A stretch of 64,000 bases of DNA from Bacteroidales bacterium (GCA_017525505.1 JAFXSR010000024.1:1-64000); one strand, 5' to 3'. Numbered from the stretch's first letter, positions 45,043 to 52,475 are shown. Notes: generated from the sequence alone by a model not told the origin. Program-made: numbers and translations.

Positions 45043-45071
45043 AAGTCGGGACAAACCTCCCGGCTTATTTT
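45043..45071 (+). terminator. Rho-independent terminator after atpG
   Basis: AAGTCGGGA (45043-45051) and TCCCGGCTT (45058-45066) pair with one G-T wobble around a six-base loop, followed by ATTTTTA. Confidence 0.85.
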
Positions 45072-45101
45072 TATATATACTTATACTTATATTCTAAGAC
45101 A

Positions 45102-46628
45102 ATGGGGATTATCATCCGACAAAGTATCAAGGGGACCATTGCCAACTACATTGGCATCGTCATTGGCTTTGTCACCACCTTTTTCGTACTCACCAAATAT
45201 CTCAGCACCGAGGAGGTAGGTTTGACACGCGCATTGCTGGACATCGCCATCCTGTTTTCAGGACTGGCACAGTTAGGCACCACCGCCTCCATGATGCGCT
45301 TCTATCCTTACTTCAAAGATGAAGAGCACAAAGACCATGGTGTCTTCTTCTGGAGCATTGTCATTCCTTTCATTGGCTTCTTTATCTTCCTCACTGTCTT
45401 TCTTTTATGCAAAGAATGGATTATCAGCAAGTACATCGACAACGCCCCTTTGCTGGTCAACTACTACTACTTTATCATCCCCTTGGCATTCTTCATGCTC
45501 TACATGTCGGTGTTTGAAATCAACTCCAACGTGCTGATGCGCATCACCATACCCAAATTCATTCGTGAAGTGGTGGTGAGGGTCTCTTTGCTGATAGGCT
45601 ACCTGCTTTTCGGCTTTCATTACATCAGCCTTGACGGTTTGGTAATATGGTTTTGTGCCACCTATGGTTTGGCCACCTTACTGAATATCATTTATTTATT
45701 AAGTCTGAAAAGAATCTCTTTCAAACCGGATTGGGCTCATCTCACACCAAGATTGAAGAAAGATTTTGCCCTTTATACCCTTTTTCTGATCACAGCGGCT
45801 TTGGCCGGCAACATCACCCCCACACTGAGCACCTTGTTTGTATCGGCGAAAATGGGACTGGCATACATGGGCATTTACGCCATTGCCACCTACATCGCCA
45901 CACTGGTGGAGATCCCTTACCGCTCGTTGGGAGCCATCACCCAGCCGAGGATCGCCCAGGCCATGAAGGACAACGACATTGCCGCCGCCGAAATGTTTTG
46001 CAAGAAAGTGTCTCTACACCAGCTATTGGCAGGAGCTTTCATATTTGTGATGATATGGATGAATATTGATTTGATCTTTCAGATTTTGCCCAACGGAAAC
46101 AAGTATGTCGAGGGCAAGTGGGTGGTGTTCATTCTGGCATGTTCACGTCTTTTCATCTCCACTTTCGGTGTCGGCACTTCCGTACTTGGTTATTCCAAGT
46201 ATTACTACATGTCACTAATATTCACAGCATTACTCACCATCAGCGCCATTATGCTCAATATTTATCTGATACCTGTTTTCGGCATGAATGGCTCTGCATT
46301 GTCTAATTTGATTTCATACACCATCTATATTTCTCTATTGCTGATACTTATTAAATGGAAAATCGGCACCAATCCGCTCTCATGGGCTCAACTCAAGGTC
46401 ACTTTGATTATCGCGAGTATCTTTCTCCTCAACATCGCATGGATTCACACCTTGTATCCGCTGTTCGACAGGCTCCCTTTCAATCCCAAAATCAACGCAA
46501 TCATCGATGGCACTGTCAAAACCCTGGTATTGGGGGGCGCTGGCGTTGCCGCCATCTATTACTGGAAAGTTTCGGCAGAGGTAAACCACATCACACAACA
46601 GGTTTGGAATAAAATCAAAAAAAGATAA
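45102..46628 (+). CDS. Polysaccharide flippase (MOP/Wzx-like)
   Basis: 508 residues with about 14 membrane helices spread over the whole length and no soluble domain. The N-terminus IIRQSIKGTIANYIGIVIGF and the LVEIPYRSLGAITQPRIAQA loop resemble the oligosaccharide flippases of the MOP superfamily (Wzx/RfbX), which move lipid-linked glycans across the inner membrane. No glycosyltransferase cluster is adjacent, so the substrate (O-antigen, lipid-linked exopolysaccharide or other) is open. Confidence 0.85.
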   Translation: MGIIIRQSIKGTIANYIGIVIGFVTTFFVLTKYLSTEEVGLTRALLDIAILFSGLAQLGTTASMMRFYPYFKDEEHKDHGVFFWSIVIPFIGFFIFLTVFLLCKEWIISKYIDNAPLLVNYYYFIIPLAFFMLYMSVFEINSNVLMRITIPKFIREVVVRVSLLIGYLLFGFHYISLDGLVIWFCATYGLATLLNIIYLLSLKRISFKPDWAHLTPRLKKDFALYTLFLITAALAGNITPTLSTLFVSAKMGLAYMGIYAIATYIATLVEIPYRSLGAITQPRIAQAMKDNDIAAAEMFCKKVSLHQLLAGAFIFVMIWMNIDLIFQILPNGNKYVEGKWVVFILACSRLFISTFGVGTSVLGYSKYYYMSLIFTALLTISAIMLNIYLIPVFGMNGSALSNLISYTIYISLLLILIKWKIGTNPLSWAQLKVTLIIASIFLLNIAWIHTLYPLFDRLPFNPKINAIIDGTVKTLVLGGAGVAAIYYWKVSAEVNHITQQVWNKIKKR

Positions 46629-46672
46629 ATTACTGATTGACAAATAACAAAACAAAAAAAGAGCATAAAAAC

Positions 46673-48364
46673 ATGGCTTGCATTTCAACAAAAAATCTGA
46701 AAGGAGACATTTTCGGAGGCATTACGGCAGGTATTGTAGCCCTGCCCCTGGCCTTGGCATTCGGTATTCAGGCATTCGGCGGTGTTGACGACCCCGCAGC
46801 TAGCTCCATGGGAGCCATCGCCGGTCTGGTTGGTGCAACCCTGCTGGGCTTTTTCGCCTCGCTTTTCGGAGGCACCCACTCACAAATCAGTGGTCCCACC
46901 GGACCCATGACAGTAATCACCGCCGCCCTTATCAGCGGGGTGTGGGCCTCACAGCAGTCCATGAGCGCAGTGCTCATCAGCATGTCGCTGGCGGGACTCT
47001 TCTGCGGTCTCTTCCAGATTGTTTTCGGCATTATCAAGTTGGGAAAATATGTGCGCTATATCCCCTACCCTGTGCTATCAGGCTTCATGAGTGGTATCGG
47101 CGTCATCATCATCTTGCAGCAGATATATCCGCTTATAGGTTTGAAATCGCCTGTGTTAGTAGTGGATATGATCACCCAGTTGCCCGAACGAATTACCAGC
47201 GGCATCTCGCTCACCGCCTTGTTCCTAGGCCTGGGCACCATTGCTATTATTTATCTTTTCCCATTGATTACCAAGAAAATACCATCAACTTTGGTAGCTT
47301 TAATCGTGATGACGGTAGTCGCCCTGTTTTGCAATATGGAGGAGAAACTGCTCATCGGCAGCATTCCGTCAGGTTTCCCCATGCCCTTCTTCGCCAAGGA
47401 AGGCATCTCGCTGAGCGGCCTCAATTGGGCAGAGATTCTCAAAGCCTCCGTCATTCCCGGCCTCACATTGGCGGGTTTGGGCTCCATCGACACCCTGCTC
47501 ACCTCGGTCGTGGCGGACAATATTACCAAAACGCAACACAACAGCAACCGCGAATTGATTGGCCAAGGTATCGGTAACATGGTCAGCGGCTTATTCTGCG
47601 GTATCGCCGGCGCTGGCGCTACAATGCGTACCGTCGTTAACGTGAAAAGCGGCGGCCGTAGCCAAATCAGCGGTATGGTCCACTCTTTGTTCCTGCTTGC
47701 CGTTCTGTTGGGCTTGGGAAGTCTGGTAAAATATGTACCCCTCTCTGTTCTGGCAGGTATCCTGATCACCGTAGGTTGGGGCATCATTGACTTCAAGGGT
47801 TTCAAAGACCTGCTGAAAATCCCAAGAGCCGACGCTGTGGTGCTTATCATTGTGTTCCTGCTCACCGTTTTCGTTGACCTGCTCACTGCCGTCGGTATCG
47901 GTATGGTGATTGCCTGCGTGCTCTTCATGAAGCGCGCCAGCGACCTCGTGGAAGGTGGCTACAGCTCCAGCGAGATGACCAATTTCGACAAGGAAAGCCC
48001 ATGGAGTGATGAAGGCGGCATTCCGCAAGAGATGCTCCACAAAATCTACATCCAGCGACTCAACGGTCCCATCTTCTTCGGCACCATCACCAAGTTCCAG
48101 CATGTGATGAACGATGTGCCGGAGGATGCCAAGATTGTCATCATCCGTATGCGATTAGTCAGCTTTATGGACCAGTCGGGATTGTATGCCATGGAGACCG
48201 CCATCAAGGATATACAGGACCGTGGGGCCATGGTGCTGATGACCATCATCCAGCCACAGCCCATGTACATGCTGAAGACCATGAACCTGATTCCCGACCT
48301 CGTTCCCGAAGAGCACACTTTCAAGACTTTCGAGGATTGCACCGAATTCCTGAAAAAACTGTAG
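46673..48364 (+). CDS. SulP-family anion transporter with STAS domain
   Basis: About 563 residues. FGGITAGIVALPLALAFGIQ is the SulP opening helix; GPTGPMTVITAALI, SGFMSGIGVIIILQQIYPL and GLGSIDTLLTSVVADNIT are family stretches within the 12-14-helix core. The C-terminal STAS domain starts near MLHKIYIQRLNGPIFFGTIT and keeps FMDQSGLYAMETAI. Likely substrates are sulfate or bicarbonate. I chose the ATG at 46673; an in-frame TTG at 46637 would add 12 residues without membrane character. Confidence 0.92.
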   Translation: MACISTKNLKGDIFGGITAGIVALPLALAFGIQAFGGVDDPAASSMGAIAGLVGATLLGFFASLFGGTHSQISGPTGPMTVITAALISGVWASQQSMSAVLISMSLAGLFCGLFQIVFGIIKLGKYVRYIPYPVLSGFMSGIGVIIILQQIYPLIGLKSPVLVVDMITQLPERITSGISLTALFLGLGTIAIIYLFPLITKKIPSTLVALIVMTVVALFCNMEEKLLIGSIPSGFPMPFFAKEGISLSGLNWAEILKASVIPGLTLAGLGSIDTLLTSVVADNITKTQHNSNRELIGQGIGNMVSGLFCGIAGAGATMRTVVNVKSGGRSQISGMVHSLFLLAVLLGLGSLVKYVPLSVLAGILITVGWGIIDFKGFKDLLKIPRADAVVLIIVFLLTVFVDLLTAVGIGMVIACVLFMKRASDLVEGGYSSSEMTNFDKESPWSDEGGIPQEMLHKIYIQRLNGPIFFGTITKFQHVMNDVPEDAKIVIIRMRLVSFMDQSGLYAMETAIKDIQDRGAMVLMTIIQPQPMYMLKTMNLIPDLVPEEHTFKTFEDCTEFLKKL

Positions 48365-48369
48365 GACAG

Positions 48370-48390
48370 CGGTTACACGGTTACACGGTA
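48370..48390. repeat. CGGTTACA tandem micro-repeat after SulP
   Basis: CGGTTACACGGTTACACGGT is two and a half units, six bases past the SulP stop. A 14-base palindrome GGCAAAATTTTGCC follows at 48403-48416. Confidence 0.7.
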
Positions 48391-48460
48391 ATGCGCTGAT
48401 GCGGCAAAATTTTGCCAATGTCAACAACCGCACCTCATTGGTGAAACCCCATTACTGGCA

Positions 48461-49402
48461 TTAAAGATGCCGAATCTCTTCTTCCGCCAAACCTGTTAAA
48501 TCGGATATAATGTCAACGGCGTAGCCCCTTGACAGCATTCCTAACGCTATCTCCCGTGCCTTGTTTGCCTCACCTCTTGCTTCTCCCCTTGCTTCACCTT
48601 CGGCCAGGCCTTCTGCTCTTCCTTTTGCTTTCCCTTCCTCAAAGCCATCCTCCTTAGCTGCAACACAGGCGTCCTGCACGTCCTCATACTCCATTATGCT
48701 CTTTTTGTACTCTTTCATCTCCGTTTCATTTAAGTTCGACATTCTGCATTCGTTCACAAATTCCTGGAAAATCCCCGTCTCTTTTCTCACATCAGATTCA
48801 CTCAGTTTCCCGATGTTTCTTATGTAGTATGCCCACTTCTGACGCAGGTCCCCGAAATCCACCCCTGCATTATCGATTGCAAAGATACTCAAATCCACGA
48901 AAAAAAACATGATCTTCTCTGAAAAAATTTCATTGTCCTCGTTTTTCAGCATCACACGCTGCAGAAACCTCCTCCCTCCCATGATTTTCGCATGATGCTG
49001 CTCAAGGAAATTCAGCGAGATAATGTCGGGGAAGCTGTATTTACGGTCACCCCTCTTCAGTTCGTTGCTCACGGCTCGGCTCACGTAGGCGATGGCCCTG
49101 CGGCTATAAAAAGTCTGTCCTTCCCGCTGCATCTCAATGAGAAAGCGACGATCGCTGCCTTCCTTGGCATACACGTCATACGACAGTTTCTTGTTGTTCG
49201 GCAGAATGCCCAACTGCTCCGTCTGAAGCAGTTCAATATCTTTAATCTCACCGATATAGTCCTGCAAAAAGGCGTTGAGCACAGATATTTGGATGTTTTT
49301 GTTGTGGGGAGTACCGAATATCCGCTTGAAGGCGTAATCGACAAGCACATTCATGAAAGGTAAGGATTTGGATTCGGACAAATTAGACGAATTGTTTTCC
49401 AT
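48461..49402 (-). CDS. Rpn/PD-(D/E)XK nuclease-transposase family protein
   Basis: 313 residues. DYAFKRIFGTPHNKNIQISV starts the PD-(D/E)XK family transposase (PF12784-like) domain. The catalytic pattern is LSYDVYAKE followed by RRFLIEMQ (D...E-x-Q). A helical tail carries a low-complexity EGKAKGRAEGLAEGEARGE stretch (residues ~255-280), then REIALGMLSRG and a final LTGLAEEEIRHL. These proteins promote RecA-independent recombination or act as phage-defence nucleases. It sits at the left edge of an AT-rich accessory block. Confidence 0.88.
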   Translation of the reverse strand: MENNSSNLSESKSLPFMNVLVDYAFKRIFGTPHNKNIQISVLNAFLQDYIGEIKDIELLQTEQLGILPNNKKLSYDVYAKEGSDRRFLIEMQREGQTFYSRRAIAYVSRAVSNELKRGDRKYSFPDIISLNFLEQHHAKIMGGRRFLQRVMLKNEDNEIFSEKIMFFFVDLSIFAIDNAGVDFGDLRQKWAYYIRNIGKLSESDVRKETGIFQEFVNECRMSNLNETEMKEYKKSIMEYEDVQDACVAAKEDGFEEGKAKGRAEGLAEGEARGEARGEANKAREIALGMLSRGYAVDIISDLTGLAEEEIRHL

Positions 49403-49759
49403 AGCTATTGTTTTTTTTAATTGATTTAAGATTTATTTAACTGCAAATTTACAGTATTATCTTCAAAAAATCAACAACAAAATAATACATAATTTGCTTA
49501 AATACAATATTTTAAAAGATGCAGAAACGATTCAAAAAGTTGCAATTATTATGCAAAAAGTAGCAGGAATATCGTGGTTTAAATTTTCGGACAAAGGCCA
49601 TAGTTTTTGGATGGCCCCAAAAAATTTTGGAAGTTTTTGGGAAATTTTTGTCTTGAGTGCCCCACTTAATAATTACTGTTACTGTTTCCTGCGTCAATCG
49701 TAAACCATGAATTTCGTTTGCAAGAGCAAAGTTTTTTTGATCTTTAGTTTCATTTGGTC
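49403..49759. other. AT-rich non-coding stretch
   Basis: Between the Rpn-type gene and the promoter at 49760 I see no supported gene. A 69-codon open frame at 49494-49703 has no signal peptide, no promoter and an odd composition, so it is not called. The base composition is very A/T-rich, unlike the core genes. Confidence 0.6.
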
Positions 49760-49790
49760 TTGTTTTTATGAAAATAATGTTGTATATTTG
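49760..49790 (+). promoter_or_regulatory. Promoter ahead of the hairpin RNA region
   Basis: TTG (49760-49762), a 20-base spacer, then TATATTTG (49783-49790) followed by C. Transcription would begin near 49797 and run into the long hairpin at 49901-50031. Confidence 0.6.
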
Positions 49791-49796
49791 CAGTCA

Positions 49797-50061
49797 TAAA
49801 TCATAGAAATAAATAATAACGAAAATAAATGCTTATGAGTAAAAACGCATAATACCATTATGCACATCATAGAATAAGGAAAAAGCGAAGTAGCTTACTA
49901 CTGGTTGTTCTGAAACTTGGACAATTTCATTACACCACCAAGAGTAAAGCGACGGCGCTCCCGCCAAATGGCGTGGGCTTTGCTCGTTGTAATTGGGTGG
50001 TGTAAGGTAGTCCAAGACCTCAGAACAACCAATGAAGGCGAAAAAGTGCCACGCTTTTTTT
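49797..50061 (+). ncRNA. Candidate structured RNA or leader with ~130-nt hairpin and terminator
   Basis: TGGTTGTTCTGA...TTGGAC (49902-49922) pairs with GTCCAA...TCAGAACAACCA (50010-50031). Inside, TTACACCACC (49930-49939) pairs with GGTGGTGTAA (49996-50005), GAGTAAAGC with GCTTTGCTC, and CCGCC with GGCG around AAAT. A terminator-like stem with a T run follows at 50041-50061 and a promoter precedes. The parts fit an independent small RNA of about 265 nt, or a leader/attenuator for the small secreted-protein genes that start at 50155. No family is recognised. The bounds are estimates. Confidence 0.45.
50041..50061 (+). terminator. Terminator-like hairpin after the structured RNA
   Basis: AAAAAGTG pairs with CGCTTTTT (one G-T pair) around CCA and continues into T residues. 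It separates the hairpin region from the next gene. Confidence 0.55.
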
Positions 50062-50114
50062 GTGTGTATAAATATCCTTCAAATGGCACAAAAAACAAGC
50101 AAATAATCACAAAA

Positions 50115-50145
50115 ACCGATGTGCCAGATGGGATATAACGCGGCA
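50115..50145 (+). promoter_or_regulatory. Leader motif, copy 1
   Basis: Consensus ACCGATGTGCC, then AGATGGGATATAAC, then RCGGCA. TGCC and GGCA can pair around a 16-base loop. It ends nine bases before the ATG of the first small secreted protein gene. Copies 2 and 3 precede two further genes of the same block. Confidence 0.65.
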
Positions 50146-50154
50146 AGAAAGGGA

Positions 50155-50532
50155 ATGAAAAGAGTTCTTTTTATTTTAGTATTAGCTTACTGTTGGACTG
50201 TTTTACAGTCATCTACTTCAATCAATTCGCAAACACAGAATCATCAAAAAGATACTACGGAGAGACTGGCAGTCACGCTGTCTGACAATTGCGATTATGA
50301 GCTATATGTGGACGAGAGTGTTGGAATGTGGTACCTTAAATTAAAAAATTACTGTGATGAAATGCTTATCTGTACATGTAAGTATAGAATATATTATCAA
50401 GACGATTCAAGTAAGACATTTACAACCACACAAAGGATTCGAGGACGCTCTGAAACTGTCATAACCAGTGGATATTCTGACAGAACAACTTGTGAGGCAA
50501 TTTCCGTTTCTGCAAAATTTGCCGACGATTAA
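50155..50532 (+). CDS. Small secreted Cys-containing protein, paralogue A
   Basis: 125 residues, signal peptide (KRVLFILVLAYCWTVLQSS). The mature domain contains LYVDESVGMWYLKLKNYCDE, TCKYRIYYQDDSSK and SETVITSGYSDRTTCEAISV, with four to five cysteines, and looks like an Ig-like or beta-sandwich fold. It is clearly paralogous to the protein at 51718 (shared VDESVG-WYLK, Y-I-Y-D-SSK, SE-V-TSG, CEAI-V). I use the ATG at 50155; an in-frame ATG at 50119 lies in the leader motif and would spoil the signal peptide. Function unknown. Confidence 0.7.
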   Translation: MKRVLFILVLAYCWTVLQSSTSINSQTQNHQKDTTERLAVTLSDNCDYELYVDESVGMWYLKLKNYCDEMLICTCKYRIYYQDDSSKTFTTTQRIRGRSETVITSGYSDRTTCEAISVSAKFADD

Positions 50533-50554
50533 ATAAATTCTATTACCACACAAA

Positions 50555-50586
50555 AACCGACGGTGCCGGATGGAATATAACACGGC
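50555..50586 (+). promoter_or_regulatory. Leader motif, copy 2
   Basis: ACCGACGGTGCC, GGATGGAATATAAC, ACGGCA: about 31 of 36 positions equal to copy 1 over the extended alignment, including the preceding AAAA. The TGCC/GGCA pairing is kept. It ends nine bases before the next ATG. Confidence 0.65.
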
Positions 50587-50595
50587 ATAAAGAAA

Positions 50596-50991
50596 ATGAA
50601 AAATATAATAATGTCAACGGTGTTTATATTATTATCAGCAGCCTTATTTGCTCAACAACCACAACGTGTTACTTGTTCGAAATGTGATGGTTCAGGGAAA
50701 ACGACATACCAAAGTTGGGTAAATTGCTCGAACTGTAATGGATCAGGAACCGAATTATATTATGTTAAGAAAAAATGTCCTCAGTGCAAAGGAACAAAAA
50801 AAATGAAAAGTGTTGATAGACAAGGCAACATCATAGAAGTTCCATGTAATTGGTCTTATTGCGACAATGGCTATTATATGGATCCACAATCTCGAACCTG
50901 TGGAAAATGTGGAGGGGAAAAAGGGCATTATGTTAATAAAGAAACTACATGTTCCAAGTGCTCCGGGAAAGGATACATTTTAGAATACTAA
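50596..50991 (+). CDS. Secreted DnaJ-type zinc-finger-like Cys-rich protein
   Basis: 131 residues with a signal peptide (IIMSTVFILLSAALFAQQP). The whole mature part is a series of CxxC knuckles like those of DnaJ: CSKCDGSGKTT, CSNCNGSGTE, CPQCKGTKK, then the wider CNWSYCDNGYY, CGKCGGEKGH and CSKCSGKGY. There is no J domain. In DnaJ this module binds two zinc ions and unfolded protein; an exported stand-alone version is unusual. A periplasmic or secreted chaperone or thiol-redox role is inference. Confidence 0.8.
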   Translation: MKNIIMSTVFILLSAALFAQQPQRVTCSKCDGSGKTTYQSWVNCSNCNGSGTELYYVKKKCPQCKGTKKMKSVDRQGNIIEVPCNWSYCDNGYYMDPQSRTCGKCGGEKGHYVNKETTCSKCSGKGYILEY

Positions 50992-51006
50992 TTATATACA
51001 TAAGCG

Positions 51007-51042
51007 GGAAGCACTTGTTCAGCCTCTTGTAAAAGTGCTTCC
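51007..51042 (+). terminator. Perfect 10-bp hairpin after the Cys-rich gene
   Basis: GGAAGCACTT pairs exactly with AAGTGCTTCC around 16 bases. The tail TGTTAGAAAAAACT has only a weak T run, so termination may be partial. It lies 15 bases after the stop. Confidence 0.5.
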
Positions 51043-51069
51043 TGTTAGAAAAAACTATAAATAGAAAAC

Positions 51070-51639
51070 ATGAAAAGATTAATATTAACTATGGTTGCCT
51101 TTTTTGCTTTTGTTTCCCTTTTTGCCCAGCCCGGTAGCAAATATGACATCAGTGGAAACTGGTATGCGTATGATGCTGAAGGGAATCGTATTGAGCGTAT
51201 GGACATTATGATCGTCTATAATGATGATCTTGAAGATTATTATGCACATTTTTCAGAATGGGTGACATCTTTTCAAGGAGAGAGAGGGTATGACAATGGC
51301 ATTGGTAAACCTGGTGAGGAAAAAGTGATGTTACATAATAAATCACGAATCATCTTCACATCCGACTCTTTATTTAACTTTTCTATGCATATCTTGCGTG
51401 ATATCGTGTATAATGGACGACAAGTTTACGTGCTCCATCACTGGTATGATCTCAATCTTCGATATATTCCACAAAAAAATAAAATAGTTGGATATGGTAA
51501 TAAAACGAGAGTGTACGAAGCGATGGGAAACAATAATTATAAATCTGTATCCGAAGCAATTGAACATGGCCGGGGTAACGTTGGAATAGACTGTTCTGGT
51601 GATTGTGGGATCCAAGAGGTTATTTACCGACGATATTGA
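51070..51639 (+). CDS. Secreted protein of unknown function
   Basis: 189 residues, signal peptide (ILTMVAFFAFVSLFAQP). The mature part starts SKYDISGNWYAYDAEGNRIE, a calycin- or lipocalin-like opening, and holds many Tyr/Asp residues and a late CSGDCG. No family recognised. It is the only one of the four small genes that lacks the leader motif; a hairpin lies between it and the gene before. Confidence 0.65.
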   Translation: MKRLILTMVAFFAFVSLFAQPGSKYDISGNWYAYDAEGNRIERMDIMIVYNDDLEDYYAHFSEWVTSFQGERGYDNGIGKPGEEKVMLHNKSRIIFTSDSLFNFSMHILRDIVYNGRQVYVLHHWYDLNLRYIPQKNKIVGYGNKTRVYEAMGNNNYKSVSEAIEHGRGNVGIDCSGDCGIQEVIYRRY

Positions 51640-51680
51640 ACATGCTAATCGTATGTTTTCTAATGACATTTCAATACAAC

Positions 51681-51708
51681 CGATGAGCCGATGGGATATA
51701 ACAGGCAA
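51681..51708 (+). promoter_or_regulatory. Leader motif, copy 3
   Basis: ACCGATGAGCC, GATGGGATATAAC, AGGCA, with single-base gaps on both sides of the loop; GCC and GGC still pair. It ends nine bases before the ATG of paralogue B. Confidence 0.6.
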
Positions 51709-51717
51709 CCTGTAATT

Positions 51718-52095
51718 ATGAAAAAGTTTTTAGTTTTAATTTCTTTTTGTTGTCTGCTTACAGCAACTCAATCATTTGTAACAACAAGCGAAATCTCAAA
51801 AAGCGTATCCTATGTATCGCTGATGCAAGGTGATAAAAGCCCTATTGAAAGTGATTGTGGATGTAATTTATACACTGACGATAGTGTTGGTTATTGGTAT
51901 TTGAAATGCAAGAACACTTGCAATGAAATGGTTAAAGCCACATGCACATATAAAATACATTATCCGGACGGATCAAGCAAAAAACAGACAGTTACCAATC
52001 ATATTCGCGCATACTCGGAAATTGTAGTTACAAGTGGAAATCTTAGCGATAATTATTGTGAAGCTATTGCAGTGGGTTGCGAAATTGTGGAGTAA
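51718..52095 (+). CDS. Small secreted Cys-containing protein, paralogue B
   Basis: 125 residues, the same length as paralogue A, with a signal peptide (KKFLVLISFCCLLTATQS). Mature stretches LYTDDSVGYWYLKCKNTCNE, TCTYKIHYPDGSSK and SEIVVTSGNLSDNYCEAIAV line up with paralogue A without large gaps; by eye somewhat under half of positions are equal. Cysteines are more numerous (seven), probably disulfide-forming. Function unknown. The ATG at 51718 is preferred over an in-frame ATG at 51691 that lies in the leader motif. Confidence 0.7.
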   Translation: MKKFLVLISFCCLLTATQSFVTTSEISKSVSYVSLMQGDKSPIESDCGCNLYTDDSVGYWYLKCKNTCNEMVKATCTYKIHYPDGSSKKQTVTNHIRAYSEIVVTSGNLSDNYCEAIAVGCEIVE

Positions 52096-52247
52096 TAAAC
52101 CTCATCCTTCATATATGTCAACACTTTCAAATTAAACCATTTAAAATAGAAAGAGATGTAATGTCATTGTTGTTTGTATCAAGGACATCTTCGAATTTTG
52201 CTCAAACGTACCAATCGTAGCCCCATTCCAAAATGGTGTAACAGAAA

Positions 52248-52450
52248 GATACTGTCTTCGACAGTCATCAATTGCAAGTGTGGTATCACTCTATGTTGGC
52301 CTGAAAGGCCGGCAAGCGACCAGCCCAATGGCAACGCCTTGGGTATAAAAACAGCAACAACCCAGGGTGTGAGGATATAAAATGAGGATAAAAAATATAA
52401 TAGCCGCGCCCTAAGATGGCGGAAGCTTTTGCCCCTGCTGGGCGAGGGAT
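52248..52450. repeat. Cluster of REP-like hairpins in a 415-base gap
   Basis: Four hairpins in series: ACTGTC-TTC-GACAGT (52251-52265), GGCCT-GAA-AGGCC (52298-52310), CCCAA-T-GGC-AAC-GCC-TTGGG (52324-52343) and a GC-rich GCCC...GGGC pair near 52431-52443. From memory, strings of the type CCCAGGGCAACGCCCTGGG next to GCCTGAAAGGC are dispersed repeats in Bacteroidota intergenic regions. No gene is supported here; a 68-codon open frame across it is discounted. Confidence 0.65.
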
Positions 52451-52467
52451 AGTATCAAAATTATACG

Positions 52468-52475
52468 TATTTTTG
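52468..52475 (+). promoter_or_regulatory. -7 element (TATTTTTG) of the rhamnosidase gene
   Basis: TAnnTTTG followed by C, 35 bases before the ATG at 52511. The region where -33 would lie is the edge of the REP-like cluster and shows no match. Confidence 0.5.

Noticed and set aside
49494..49703. 69-codon open frame in the AT-rich gap
   Set aside because: No promoter directly ahead, no signal peptide, no recognisable motif; likely chance in AT-rich DNA.
50119..50154. Alternative start MCQMGYN of the small secreted protein
   Set aside because: It is inside the leader motif, and the copy-2 motif has a stop codon in the same frame; the downstream ATG gives a clean signal peptide.
52174..52380. 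68-codon open frame across the REP-like hairpins
   Set aside because: It translates the hairpin repeats; such frames arise by chance in these elements.
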